Shown piece after piece: positions 19,402 through 28,517 of a stretch of DNA of 64,000 bases; within the stretch, counting starts at the first letter, position 1, and every line of letters starts with the position of its first letter. The stretch comes from an uncultured Cohaesibacter sp. (lineage in GTDB: Bacteria; Pseudomonadota; Alphaproteobacteria; Rhizobiales; Cohaesibacteraceae): NCBI RefSeq assembly GCF_963666525.1, contig NZ_OY762905.1, forward strand, positions 124,001 through 188,000, given 5' to 3'. The notes under the pieces are model-generated. The model was not told the DNA's origin. It ran no database searches and saw nothing but the letters and a program-made list of their open reading frames with translations. Made by a program: the position numbers and the translations under genes.

Positions 19402-20385
19402 GTGACTGACTTGATTATTACCAACGGCGATCAGGCCGCGGACCTTCTCAAACAGGCGGGGATCGGCGATGTGGTTCTGCCCTGGCGCGATGTATTGCAC
19501 GAAGGCCCGGTGCCTGACGCGGACGACATGCTGTTCGCCAAGATCCGCGCAGGAACGCTGGCCGACGGCCACGTCATGACCAGCGCGCAGGTTCAGAAGG
19601 ACATGACGGCGCGTCTGGAACTGATGCGCAATCATCAACAGTTCGACCGCATCGCGCTCTGGTTCGAGCATGACCTTTATGATCAACTGCAGATCCTGCA
19701 GGTGCTCGACATGCTCAGCCGCTTCAATCGAATCAACAATGTAACGATTGTCCAATCCCCGGCCTATCTGGGGATGCAACCGGTCGACAAGCTGGCGCGG
19801 ATCGCCGAGTTGTCGCTGCCGGTGCTGGATCGCATGTTTGCCTTCGCCTCACGCACCTGGCAGGCCTATGTCTCCGGCAGCCCCGAAGCCATCAATGATA
19901 TCCGCAAAGATCCCATTCCGGGCTTTCCCTTCATGGGGCAGGCCCTGTTGCGCCTGTTGCAGGAGCTGCCCGGCCCGGACGGCCTCTCCCGCACCGAGCG
20001 CCAGATCCTTTACCGTCTCAATCGCGGAGTGAACCGCCCCGGCATGCTGTTTGCCCAGGTGCTCAACATGGAAGAAGCGGCATTTCTCGGAGACTGGAGC
20101 TTCTTCCGTATCCTCTCCAGCCTGCAATTCTGTCCACGCCCGGCCCTGACAGGCCTTCCACAGGATTTCAAGCCGCGCATTTTTGAGGATGGCGATCAGC
20201 GCAAGGAATTCATCACCTCACAGCTACACATAACCGACTTCGGCAAGCGGCTTCTGGGTAGCAAGGCGGATTTCATCGCCGAGAACGGCCTGCATCGCTG
20301 GTGGGGCGGAACGGAACTGACCACCGCCGACCACTGGCGCTGGGATGATGAAAACAGCACTCTGACCCACCGCCGGGCATCCTGA
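19402..20385 (+). CDS. DUF1835 domain-containing protein
   Basis: 327 aa from a GTG at 19402 with GAAGGGG six bases before it; the ATG at 19291 adds 37 residues that do not look conserved. The N-terminus (VTDLIITNGDQAADLLKQAG, then VVLPWRDVLHEGPVP) is the DUF1835 signature, with the FDRIALWFEHDLYDQLQ segment further on. The C-terminal half includes LSRTERQILYRLNRG and a winged-helix-like end. Function unknown. A bidirectional terminator follows. Confidence 0.8.
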   Translation: MTDLIITNGDQAADLLKQAGIGDVVLPWRDVLHEGPVPDADDMLFAKIRAGTLADGHVMTSAQVQKDMTARLELMRNHQQFDRIALWFEHDLYDQLQILQVLDMLSRFNRINNVTIVQSPAYLGMQPVDKLARIAELSLPVLDRMFAFASRTWQAYVSGSPEAINDIRKDPIPGFPFMGQALLRLLQELPGPDGLSRTERQILYRLNRGVNRPGMLFAQVLNMEEAAFLGDWSFFRILSSLQFCPRPALTGLPQDFKPRIFEDGDQRKEFITSQLHITDFGKRLLGSKADFIAENGLHRWWGGTELTTADHWRWDDENSTLTHRRAS

Positions 20386-20408
20386 TCCATCGATCAGGAC
20401 AGACAATG

Positions 20409-20442
20409 AAAAAGGCGCCTGAGCAAAAGCCCGGCGCCTTTT
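20409..20442. terminator. Bidirectional terminator
   Basis: AAAAAGGCGCC and GGCGCCTTTT arms with a 13-nt loop between the convergent DUF1835 and small membrane protein genes. A-run and T-run flank the stem on both sides. Confidence 0.75.
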
Positions 20443-20466
20443 CCTCACCACCGTTCTGGACGGCTG

Positions 20467-20646
20467 TCACCCTCTGGTGACGAATACAAGACTGACAAGA
20501 GAAGAAAATGTCAGGAACAGGGCAACCGAAATGATCGCCGCATAGCCCCATGTGGCAATCGCAAATCCCCAGACAACCAGCAGCAGGATGATGCCCAACA
20601 ACAGGATGTTGCTCAATTTCGTATCTGAAGACTTTACGTCAGCCAT
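20467..20646 (-). CDS. Small two-helix membrane protein
   Basis: 59 aa from an ATG with a near-perfect GGAGGGAAG ribosome-binding site; a longer frame to 20775 lacks one. A short charged N-terminus (MADVKSSDTKL) is followed by hydrophobic segments (LLLGIILLLVVWGFAIATWGY and IISVALFLTFSSLVSLVFV). Unrecognised; the strong ribosome-binding site argues it is real. A TTGA-N6-TCAA box 123 bp upstream suggests oxygen-responsive control. Confidence 0.6.
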   Translation of the reverse strand: MADVKSSDTKLSNILLLGIILLLVVWGFAIATWGYAAIISVALFLTFSSLVSLVFVTRG

Positions 20647-20768
20647 GACTTCCCTCCGTTCCATTCCTCGGCGCTCCGTCATCTGTCGAACGGCTGCCTT
20701 TTGTTCACGAGGGGGTATATAAGAATTTTTACTTACAAGTCCAGAGCCGAAACCACACTTGCGGCAAT

Positions 20769-20782
20769 TTGACACAGATCAA
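20769..20782 (-). promoter_or_regulatory. FNR/FixK-type box upstream of small membrane protein
   Basis: TTGACACAGATCAA (plus strand) fits TTGA-N6-TCAA. On the minus strand TATATA (20716-20721) lies about 57 bp beyond the centre and may be the -10 box. The box also lies upstream of nothing on the plus strand, so the small membrane gene is the likely target. Confidence 0.45.
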
Positions 20783-20935
20783 ATACATACCGTTTCGTCA
20801 GACCGTCAAGCGCTCCCGCCAAACAGCAGCGAGCTTCTTCCGGACGCAAAGAGCCGAAGCATCCGCCCCGGCCCTTTCAGAACTCAGATATCTTGGACCA
20901 AGCCACGCAGGACTTCAGCCCGTTGCCAAACCAAT

Positions 20936-21772
20936 TCAGGCCTTGGCAATGGCGTCGAACTTCTGGAGCTGCGCCAGAAGCGCCTCCAGTTCCTTGATCG
21001 GCACCATGTTCGGGCCGTCACTGGGTGCCTTGTCCGGGTCTTCGTGGGTCTCGATGAAGACACCGGCAACGCCCACGGCCACGGCAGCTCTGGCCAGAAC
21101 CGGCACGAATTCGCGTTGACCGCCCGAGGTTTCGCCCTGTCCACCCGGCTGCTGCACCGAATGGGTTGCATCAAAAATGACCGGGGCACCGGTCTGGGCC
21201 ATGATTGGCAGGCCGCGCATGTCCGACACCAGCGTGTTATAGCCAAAGGAAGCACCACGCTCGGTCAGCATCACATTGGGATTGCCACTCTCCACGATCT
21301 TGGCTGCGACATTCTTCATGTCCCATGGCGCCAAAAACTGCCCTTTCTTGACATTGATGACAGCGCCAGTTCTGGCTGCGGCAATCAACAGATCGGTCTG
21401 ACGACACAGGAAGGCCGGAATCTGCAGGATATCGGCAACTTCCGCCACGCCCGCACACTGCTCCGGCTCGTGAATGTCGGTCACGATCGGCAGACCATAT
21501 TTCTCCTTGATCTCTGCAAAGATCGGCAGCGCCTTGTCAAGACCGATACCGCGCGCCGATTTGAGGCTGGTGCGGTTTGCCTTGTCGAAGGATGACTTGT
21601 AGACAATGCCGATGTTGAGATTGTCGGAAATCTCCTTGAGTGCGGCTGCCATTTCCAGAGCATGATCCCGGCTTTCCATCTGGCAGGGGCCAGCCATGAT
21701 GGACAATGGCAGATGATTGCCAAATTGAACGGAGCCTGCTGATACGACACGATTTGGTATGGTCATCGTCAT
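20936..21772 (-). CDS. kdsA: 3-deoxy-8-phosphooctulonate synthase (KDO8P synthase)
   Basis: Condenses arabinose-5-phosphate with phosphoenolpyruvate to make KDO8P for the lipopolysaccharide core. The 278-aa protein has the class motifs AGPCQMESRDHA, YKSSFDKANRTS, TDIHEPEQC, PAFLCRQTDLL, NVKKGQFLAPWDM, TERGASFGYN, DATHSVQQPGG and FIETHEDPDKAPSDGPN. Its product feeds the same outer-membrane pathway as the lpx genes at 52-57 kb. The start may be this ATG or the next one six bases on. Confidence 0.96.
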   Translation of the reverse strand: MTMTIPNRVVSAGSVQFGNHLPLSIMAGPCQMESRDHALEMAAALKEISDNLNIGIVYKSSFDKANRTSLKSARGIGLDKALPIFAEIKEKYGLPIVTDIHEPEQCAGVAEVADILQIPAFLCRQTDLLIAAARTGAVINVKKGQFLAPWDMKNVAAKIVESGNPNVMLTERGASFGYNTLVSDMRGLPIMAQTGAPVIFDATHSVQQPGGQGETSGGQREFVPVLARAAVAVGVAGVFIETHEDPDKAPSDGPNMVPIKELEALLAQLQKFDAIAKA

Positions 21773-21795
21773 TTCTCACTCATTATGAAGAACAG

Positions 21796-22671
21796 TTATT
21801 CGGACGCCTGACAAAAGATCAGGCCAACACCGGCTACGGCTTCTGCCTGCAGGATCACCTCGCCGTTGTGAACGGTATAGGCGATTCCAGCGTCATCAAG
21901 AATGCTACGGGTGCGATCAAGATCCGCCGCGATACGCAAGGCAAGGATACCACCCTCCTCCGGCATATCATGGGGAACGTCGAGGTTGAAGAAAGCCTTC
22001 ATGGCGGAAGGAGTCAACACTTCAAGCTTGCCGCCCTCCACGTCCATCACAACCCCGGCACTGGTGGAGCGCATGGTACGCTGTCCGCTGAAGCCGCCAA
22101 GGAATTCATGATGATCGGAGGGATTGTGCGCGACAAAAAGCACCGAGTTCAGATGGCGCGCACCATTACGATGCGCCTGATAGTTGGCTTTCCAGAACAG
22201 TTCGGGGCTGTGCTTGTGCTGACAGACAAAAAAGCCGGTTTCCACCATTAGAGGGTTTTGCACAAACCCCAGCGCAAAGCCGACTTCAACAAGTCTGCCG
22301 TCCGGCATCTCTGCCTTGCGACCGAAATCGAACGGCGGAAAGGTGCGCAACCCCAGCGCCTGGAACGCCTCAAGATCCGTGGTCCGGTCTCTGGACCTGA
22401 GCACCAGCATCGACGCCCCCTGACGCTTTTCCAGAAACCCCGTGTTGAAACGGGGAAAGGAAAAGTCACCAGCCTCCACCGGCGGCATCAGACGCTCGTC
22501 TTCAACGGCCAACAACTCCAGAAAACTGTCGTCCAGTTGAACCAGCGCATTCTTTGTTCCGAAGGGATGGTGCGCCGTTGGCGTGACCGTAAAGCCCAGA
22601 CTCTCATAAAGCGCCCGCGCCGCATCCAGATCCGCAACTGCCAATACGATATGATCCACGCCGCGCAGCAT
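21796..22671 (-). CDS. VOC/glyoxalase-like domain protein
   Basis: 291-aa protein. The N-terminal unit opens with LRGVDHIVLAVADLDAARALYESLGF, the vicinal-oxygen-chelate beta-alpha-beta pattern, followed by PFGTKNALVQLDDSFLELL; the middle (ETGFFVCQHKHSPELFWK, HPSDHHEFLGGF-like) matches Glyoxalase_3 type proteins. Likely metal dependent; substrate unknown. It lies between pyrG and kdsA, 23 bp from the latter, which suggests co-transcription. Confidence 0.82.
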   Translation of the reverse strand: MLRGVDHIVLAVADLDAARALYESLGFTVTPTAHHPFGTKNALVQLDDSFLELLAVEDERLMPPVEAGDFSFPRFNTGFLEKRQGASMLVLRSRDRTTDLEAFQALGLRTFPPFDFGRKAEMPDGRLVEVGFALGFVQNPLMVETGFFVCQHKHSPELFWKANYQAHRNGARHLNSVLFVAHNPSDHHEFLGGFSGQRTMRSTSAGVVMDVEGGKLEVLTPSAMKAFFNLDVPHDMPEEGGILALRIAADLDRTRSILDDAGIAYTVHNGEVILQAEAVAGVGLIFCQASE

Positions 22672-22716
22672 GGCCAGTCCTCCCCGGAAGCATGTCTGTG
22701 TTCTTGAAATTGAAAA

Positions 22717-22750
22717 AACAAGGCGCGAACCGAACCGCTCGCGCCTTGTT
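22717..22750 (-). terminator. Terminator downstream of pyrG
   Basis: Perfect 12-bp stem AACAAGGCGCGA / TCGCGCCTTGTT with a 10-nt loop right after the pyrG stop. The adjacent TGAAAAAACA reads as a T-rich tail on the minus strand. The glyoxalase gene starts only 46 bp further on. Confidence 0.75.
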
Positions 22751-22757
22751 GTTTGTG

Positions 22758-24389
22758 TCAGACCAGACGGCTCTGCTCAACCGCCGCCGCAATAAAGGAC
22801 TTGAAGAGCGGATGGGGAGCAAAGGGTCTTGACTTGAGCTCAGGATGGTACTGAACCGCAATGAACCACGGATGATCGTCGATCTCGACCGTTTCAGGCA
22901 ACACGCCATCCGGAGACAGACCGGCAAAGGTCAGCCCGCAGGCTTCCAGCTGTTCCTTGTAGTCGATGTTGACTTCATACCTGTGACGATGGCGTTCATG
23001 AATAACGCGATCTCCGTAGATCTCGGCAATCTTCGAGCCCGGAGTGAGGTGAGCCTCATAGGAGCCAAGGCGCATCGTGCCACCAAGATCGCCGTCCTGA
23101 GACCGCACTTCCTTGGCGTTGCCCTTGCTCCATTCGGTCATCAGACCAACCACATGATGGCCCTCGGTGGTGAATTCCGAAGAGGTCGCGTCCTTGATAC
23201 CAGCCAGATTGCGGGCTGCCTCAATCACAGCCATCTGCATGCCGAAACAGATGCCGAAATACGGGATCTTGTTCTCGCGAGCATATTTGGCGGCAGCGAT
23301 CTTGCCTTCAGAGCCGCGTTCACCAAAGCCGCCGGGCACCAGAATGCCGTGCACGCCTTCGAGACGCACCGTCGGATCACTGCCTTCCTCGAAGATGTCG
23401 GATTCGATCCAGTCGATTTTGACCTTGACCTTGTTGGCAATGCCGCCATGGGTCAGGGCTTCCATCAGGGACTTGTAGGCATCGAGAAGCGAGGTGTATT
23501 TGCCAACCACTGCAATGGTGACTTCGCCTTCCGGATTGTTGATCCGGTCGAGAATGTTTTTCCAGACTTCGAAGTTCGGCTTCGGAGCGCCATCGATACC
23601 GAAGGCAGCCAGAACTTCGCGGTCAAGCCCCTGCTCATGATAGGACAGCGGCACTTCATAGATGTTCTTGACATCAAGCGCCTGAATGACAGCTTCCGGC
23701 CGCACGTTACAGAACAGCGACAGCTTGCGACGCTCCGATTCCGGAACCGGACGGTCACAGCGCACCATCAGAATGTTTGGCTGAATACCAATCGACCGCA
23801 GTTCCTTGACCGAGTGCTGCGTCGGCTTGGTCTTGAGCTCGCCTGCACTCGGGATATAAGGCAGAAGAGTCAGGTGGATGTAGATCGCCTGCCCGCGTGG
23901 CAGTTCGTTGCCCAGCTGGCGAATGGCCTCGAAGAAAGGCGTTGCCTCGATGTCACCCACCGTACCGCCGATTTCGCACAGAACGAAATCATAGTCTTCG
24001 TTGCCATCCAGAATGAAGGCCTTGATCTCATCGGTCACATGAGGAATGACCTGTACGGTCCCGCCGAGATAGTCGCCGCGACGTTCCTTGGTGATGATGT
24101 TCTGATAGATCTGTCCGGTCGTGATGTTGTCCTTCTTGTTGGAAGGACGACCGGTGAACCGTTCGTAATGCCCCAGATCCAGGTCCGTTTCCGCACCATC
24201 ATCGGTAACGAAGCACTCCCCATGCTGATAGGGAGACATCGTGCCAGGATCGACATTGAGATAGGGATCGAGTTTGCGCAGCCGAACTGAATAGCCGCGC
24301 GCCTGTAGAGCCGCCCCAAGAGCCGCAGACGCAAGCCCTTTGCCGAGCGAGGACACCACACCGCCAGTAATGAAAATATATCGCGCCAT
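22758..24389 (-). CDS. pyrG: CTP synthase
   Basis: Makes CTP from UTP with glutamine and ATP. 543 aa, full length. The synthetase domain starts [20 protein letters not shown] and contains [21 protein letters not shown] and [14 protein letters not shown]; the glutaminase domain follows from about 290 with the nucleophile in [11 protein letters not shown] and the C-terminal [12 protein letters not shown] histidine-glutamate pair. secG lies upstream on the same strand. Confidence 0.98.
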   Translation of the reverse strand: MARYIFITGGVVSSLGKGLASAALGAALQARGYSVRLRKLDPYLNVDPGTMSPYQHGECFVTDDGAETDLDLGHYERFTGRPSNKKDNITTGQIYQNIITKERRGDYLGGTVQVIPHVTDEIKAFILDGNEDYDFVLCEIGGTVGDIEATPFFEAIRQLGNELPRGQAIYIHLTLLPYIPSAGELKTKPTQHSVKELRSIGIQPNILMVRCDRPVPESERRKLSLFCNVRPEAVIQALDVKNIYEVPLSYHEQGLDREVLAAFGIDGAPKPNFEVWKNILDRINNPEGEVTIAVVGKYTSLLDAYKSLMEALTHGGIANKVKVKIDWIESDIFEEGSDPTVRLEGVHGILVPGGFGERGSEGKIAAAKYARENKIPYFGICFGMQMAVIEAARNLAGIKDATSSEFTTEGHHVVGLMTEWSKGNAKEVRSQDGDLGGTMRLGSYEAHLTPGSKIAEIYGDRVIHERHRHRYEVNIDYKEQLEACGLTFAGLSPDGVLPETVEIDDHPWFIAVQYHPELKSRPFAPHPLFKSFIAAAVEQSRLV

Positions 24390-24609
24390 GGAACTTTAAG
24401 TTACTTCCCTTTGTATCGATTCGCCAAGCAAATCGTCTCGGTTCCAACAACTAAAGCAGCGCTCGCCCGAGAGGATCAGGCAAGCATCACTTCCTGTCTT
24501 TTTTGGGACACCCCTGTCCATTAAATGGAACGAAACACAAGGATATCCCTGAGGTTCGGGCCTTCGCCCACTATTTCATGATCAGCGCGTTTACGCCACA
24601 CATAAAAGA

Positions 24610-24642
24610 AACCGGCCCTCGCATAATCGGCAAGGGCCGGTT
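24610..24642 (-). terminator. Terminator downstream of secG
   Basis: Perfect 10-bp stem AACCGGCCCT / AGGGCCGGTT with a 13-nt loop, 45 bp after the secG stop; CATAAAAGAA beside it reads as a T-rich tail on the minus strand. Confidence 0.75.
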
Positions 24643-24687
24643 GAAATCGCAGAACAATTGCCGGAGGGAGGCCGGGCCTCCTCGGAA

Positions 24688-25083
24688 TTACTGTGAGGTC
24701 GGCACCTGAGGACCACTTGGCGCGTTGCCAGTGGTGCTTTCCTTGATCTTGTTGAGTTCGTCAAGAACGCCACCGCTCGGTGCGCCTTCCGTACCGGAAG
24801 CCGGAGCTGTCTGGTTCTGTTCGACAACAGGAACCTGATCAAGGACGTCAGACGGCTTGGTCTTCATGCCAGCCAGAATGGTCAGCCCCAGAGAGGTGAT
24901 GAAGAAACCAGTTGCCAGAATAGCCGTGGTCCGGGTCAGAAGGTTGGCTGCGCTGCGGCCGGACATGAAGCCGCCGCCGCCACCACCGATTCCCAGTGCG
25001 CCGCCTTCCGAGCGCTGCAACAGCACTACGATTACAAGCGCGCCAACTAGCAGCAGGTGAATGACAATTAATACTGATTCCAT
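24688..25083 (-). CDS. secG: Preprotein translocase subunit SecG
   Basis: Small component of the SecYEG channel, 131 aa from the ATG at 25083. First membrane helix VLIVIHLLLVGALVIVVLLQ, the conserved glycine-rich loop (RSEGGALGIGGGGGGFM) and second helix (TTAILATGFFITSLGLTIL) are clear. The C-terminus is a long polar Pro/Ser/Gly/Asn tail, which is common in alphaproteobacterial SecG. The curli subunits in this window would use the Sec route. The longer frame to 25149 adds 22 non-family residues. Confidence 0.93.
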   Translation of the reverse strand: MESVLIVIHLLLVGALVIVVLLQRSEGGALGIGGGGGGFMSGRSAANLLTRTTAILATGFFITSLGLTILAGMKTKPSDVLDQVPVVEQNQTAPASGTEGAPSGGVLDELNKIKESTTGNAPSGPQVPTSQ

Positions 25084-25318
25084 CGTCTGGGCCGTCTCTA
25101 AAGCAGTCAATCGGGCCCAAAGGTCAGAGGCCCGATACACAAGGTTCATATAATCTGCGTCGTCTTCTACAACAAGACTTCCCGCAATTCCAGTACCAAC
25201 GGCACTTTTTTCCTTGGCTCATGTCACCATTTGGGAACAAGAGTCTCAAAGAACAAGCCCCGAAGCGCTTTGCCAAGCAAACTTCGAGGCCGGAATGTCC
25301 GCCAGTTACGGCAAAAGC

Positions 25319-26065
25319 CTATTTGTAGGCAGCAATGATGCCGAGGAAATCGGCAGCCTTGAGGCTGGCACCACCAACAAGGGCACCATCAACGTTGGCC
25401 ACGCCCATCAGTTCCTTGGCGTTGCTCGGTTTTACGGAGCCACCATAGAGCAAACGCATGTTGGCACCTTCCGCACCGAATGCCTTGACCAGCTCGTCGC
25501 GCATGAATTTGTGCACTTCGGCAACGTCGTCAGCGGTTGGCGTCAGGCCGGTACCGATAGCCCAGACCGGTTCGTAGGCGATCACTGTGTTGGCAGCGGT
25601 TGCCCCCTCAGGAATGGAACCTTCCAGCTGGAAACCGACAACATTGAGGGTTTCGCCGGATTTGCGTTCGGCTTCGGTTTCACCAACGCAGATGATGGCA
25701 ACCAGATTCTGGTCCCACGCAGCCTTGGCCTTGGCGTTGACGACTTCGTTGGATTCGCCATGGTCGGCGCGGCGCTCGGAGTGACCGACGATAACGGCGG
25801 AAGCGCCAGCGTCTGCCAGCATCTGGGCGGAGATATCGCCAGTGTGTGCACCGGAAACATTGAAGTGGCAATCCTGAGCACCGATGGCAACTGCGCTGCC
25901 AGCAGCCTTTTCAGCGAAAGCGGCGACAAGAGTGGTCGGCGGGCAGATCATCGTCTCCACCTGCGCAGCCAGATCAAAGCCTTCGATCAGTGCGTCCAGC
26001 TCAACAGCGGAGGCTTTCAGCCCGTTCATCTTCCAGTTACCGGCTACAAGCGGTTTGATGCTCAT
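25319..26065 (-). CDS. tpiA: Triosephosphate isomerase
   Basis: Interconverts glyceraldehyde-3-phosphate and dihydroxyacetone phosphate. 248 aa, complete. Active-site residues are visible: N10 and K12 (AGNWKMNG), H95 (VIVGHSERR) and E165 ([11 protein letters not shown]), and the phosphate loop [19 protein letters not shown] precedes the ATG. It is divergent from ppiD. Confidence 0.98.
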   Translation of the reverse strand: MSIKPLVAGNWKMNGLKASAVELDALIEGFDLAAQVETMICPPTTLVAAFAEKAAGSAVAIGAQDCHFNVSGAHTGDISAQMLADAGASAVIVGHSERRADHGESNEVVNAKAKAAWDQNLVAIICVGETEAERKSGETLNVVGFQLEGSIPEGATAANTVIAYEPVWAIGTGLTPTADDVAEVHKFMRDELVKAFGAEGANMRLLYGGSVKPSNAKELMGVANVDGALVGGASLKAADFLGIIAAYK

Positions 26066-26467
26066 ATGTCTGCTCCTTCCAATATTTCAGATATCGGCAA
26101 TAGAATGTGTTCCGTAGAATATGTCAATGATCGACACCAAGATCGCGCCTGACGATATTCAACTTTAGCATTACCCGTCATACCTTGCCCGTTTGAAAAA
26201 TGCACGACACCGCAGCAAAGGTTGATCAGTTACCCCCTATTTTCCGGCCTTTTGCCGGGACATTCCCGCCAGTTGGCAATCTTTTTGCGTACAAATCAGT
26301 CCCCATCCCCATTTCTGCCTCCTTTTCTGGACTGATTGGGTTGCGGCAATGGATCGAGCTTTCTATGATCCGGCAAACATTTTGGAAAGGCGGATACAGA
26401 CGCAAAAGACGTTTCAAAGGCGCGCTTGATCAGGTCTGGTCCGTGGGAAAGAAGGACACACCATCCC
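26066..26467. other. Intergenic region between tpiA and ppiD
   Basis: About 400 bp separating divergent genes. A start codon at 26426 would extend ppiD by 14 residues into this region. I see no dyad, terminator or named binding site. Confidence 0.4.
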
Positions 26468-28348
26468 ATGATGGAATTTATGCGTTCGATGGCTTCGGGA
26501 TTCATTGCAAAGATCCTGATGCTTCTTCTGGTTTTGAGTTTTGCGATCTGGGGCATCGCCGACGTGTTCGGGCGATTTGGTCAAAGCGCCATTGCCACCG
26601 TTGGTGACACCGAGATCGACGCCCGTGATTTTCAGAGCGAACTGCTGCTTGAAGTGAACAGCCTGTCGAGCCGGCTGGGTCAGCGCCTCACGGCCGCACA
26701 GACCCAGGCCTTTGGCGTGCCCAATCAGGTTCTCGGACGCATGATCAACGAAGCAACGCTCAACGATCTGGCAAGCACCTTCAACATGGGGCTGTCATCG
26801 ACAGAACTCGCCAAGCGGATTGCCGAGGAACCGGCCTTCCAGACCGCAGGCAAGTTCAACCGCAACCAGATGGCTCTGGTGCTGCGCAACGCCGGCACCA
26901 CCGAAGACCGCTACGTTACGAACCGTGAAGAACTCGAGATCCGCCGCCAGCTGGCACAGGGTCTGACCGGCAATTCGGCCATTTCCAACACGGCTCTGAA
27001 AGTCTTCAGCGATTTCAGCTTCGAGAAGCGCGACGTCCGGTACATTGCCCTCAAGGAAGCAGATGTCGACACCATCGAGGATCCGACCGACGAAGCATTG
27101 AAGGCCTATTATGAAGACAACAAGGTAGCCTTCCGCGCACCGGAATACCGCTCCTTTGTCGTTCTGAAGTTGGAACCGGGCGATATCATGGATCCGTCCG
27201 CAGTTACCGACCAAGACGCCAAAACCTACTATGAAAACGTCTCCAACCGTTTTGTGCAGCCTGAAAAACGCCAGATGCAGCAGATCCTGTTCGGGTCAAA
27301 GGAAGATGCTCAGGCAGCTCTGAACAAGATCAAGGCAGGCGCCAGTTTCGAAGACATCATGGCTGAACGCAATCTGAGCGAATCCGACGTCGACTTCGGG
27401 CTGATGGCCAAGTCCGACATCGCCGATCCGGCTGCTGCCGAAGCCATCTTCTCACTGGATGAAGGCGCGGTTTCGGACGTCGTCGAAGGCCAGTTCGGCT
27501 TCCTTCTGCTGCGCAACGCCAAGACCGTACCAACCCAGACCTCTCCGTTCGAGGACGTCAAGGATCAGCTCAAGGCCGAAATCGCTGGCGATCGGGCCAA
27601 CGGCGAAGTGATGAGCATGTATGACAATGTCGAGGACATGCGCGCCGGTGGTTCCACCCTTGAAGAGATCTCCCAGAAGCTCAACCTGCCACTGCGCACG
27701 GTGACGCCGATTTCCAAGGCTGGCGATCTGGAAGATGGCAGCAAGGTAACGGATCTGCCGGAACAGGAGAAACTGCTGACCTCGGTCTTTGACACGGATG
27801 TCGACTATGAAGCCGACCCGGTCGACATCAGCAACACCGGCTTTGCCTGGTTCCGCGTGACCAACATCGTCGCCAGCCGAGACCGCGCCCTTGATGAAGT
27901 CAAGGATGATGTCGTCAAGGCCTGGAAGGAAAACGAGCGGACTGATCGCAATGCCGTGCTCGCTGGAGACATCCTAAAGGAACTCAAGGCCGGCAAGTCC
28001 CTCGATGCCGTGGCTGAAGAACACGGTGCAACCATCGCCACGGCAACCGACGTCACCCGTCAGGTGCACAAGGATCTGCCCGCCTCAGCTGTCGAACAGG
28101 CCTTTGCCGGTCCGCTCAACCACAAGGCAACCGCTGTTGATGGGGAAACCCAGTATGTTCTGGAAGTGGTCAAGGTCACCGATCCCGACTTCAACCCGGA
28201 TGCGCTGGAGCTTGAATCGATCAAGGCCCGTCTCAATGACAACGCCAGCACCGATCTGCTCTCCCAGCTGAGTGCAGCCATCCTGAGCAACCTCGGCTAC
28301 ACCGTGAACGAAGCCATGCTCAATCAGGTCGTCAGCGCTGCCCGCTAG
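26468..28348 (+). CDS. ppiD: PpiD-like periplasmic peptidyl-prolyl isomerase
   Basis: Membrane-anchored periplasmic chaperone of about 626 aa that assists outer-membrane protein folding. After a short N-terminus comes one membrane anchor (AKILMLLLVLSFAIWGIADVFG). The SurA_N-like region follows, then a parvulin domain (about 265-365) with RQMQQILFGSKEDAQAALNKI, DFGLMAKSDI and GQFGFLLLRN. The start at 26468 is two adjacent ATGs; AAGGA lies upstream. Next to trpD, as I recall for related genomes. Confidence 0.9.
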   Translation: MMEFMRSMASGFIAKILMLLLVLSFAIWGIADVFGRFGQSAIATVGDTEIDARDFQSELLLEVNSLSSRLGQRLTAAQTQAFGVPNQVLGRMINEATLNDLASTFNMGLSSTELAKRIAEEPAFQTAGKFNRNQMALVLRNAGTTEDRYVTNREELEIRRQLAQGLTGNSAISNTALKVFSDFSFEKRDVRYIALKEADVDTIEDPTDEALKAYYEDNKVAFRAPEYRSFVVLKLEPGDIMDPSAVTDQDAKTYYENVSNRFVQPEKRQMQQILFGSKEDAQAALNKIKAGASFEDIMAERNLSESDVDFGLMAKSDIADPAAAEAIFSLDEGAVSDVVEGQFGFLLLRNAKTVPTQTSPFEDVKDQLKAEIAGDRANGEVMSMYDNVEDMRAGGSTLEEISQKLNLPLRTVTPISKAGDLEDGSKVTDLPEQEKLLTSVFDTDVDYEADPVDISNTGFAWFRVTNIVASRDRALDEVKDDVVKAWKENERTDRNAVLAGDILKELKAGKSLDAVAEEHGATIATATDVTRQVHKDLPASAVEQAFAGPLNHKATAVDGETQYVLEVVKVTDPDFNPDALELESIKARLNDNASTDLLSQLSAAILSNLGYTVNEAMLNQVVSAAR

Positions 28349-28369
28349 AGGTAGCGGACGCAATATTTG

Positions 28370-28517
28370 TCCGGGGCGTCTTTACAAAGAGGCCGAAAAA
28401 TCGCCCGTTGCGATGCCCCGGATACGTCTTCTGCAATCATCAGTGACGAGCAATCCAATTCAGTCGACCCAGCCAATCTCCGACCGGGCCGTAAGATACA
28501 GTCGGGAGCAATCCAAT
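28370..28517 (+). promoter_or_regulatory. Structured leader upstream of trpD
   Basis: An 8-bp perfect inverted repeat, TCCGGGGC (28370-28377) and GCCCCGGA (28415-28422), is followed by CTCCGAC (28478-28484) that can pair, with one bulged G, to GTCGGGAG (28501-28508), which contains the trpD ribosome-binding site. GAGCAATCCAAT occurs twice, at 28448-28459 and 28506-28517, the second copy running into the ATG. No Trp codons are present, so it is not a classic trp attenuator. Confidence 0.45.

Noticed and set aside
22845-24290. 481-codon open frame on the plus strand
   Set aside because: Antisense to pyrG, whose motifs are complete; no ribosome-binding site or recognisable domain.
28349-28515. 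Classic trp attenuator
   Set aside because: No short frame with Trp codons and no terminator T-run in the trpD leader.
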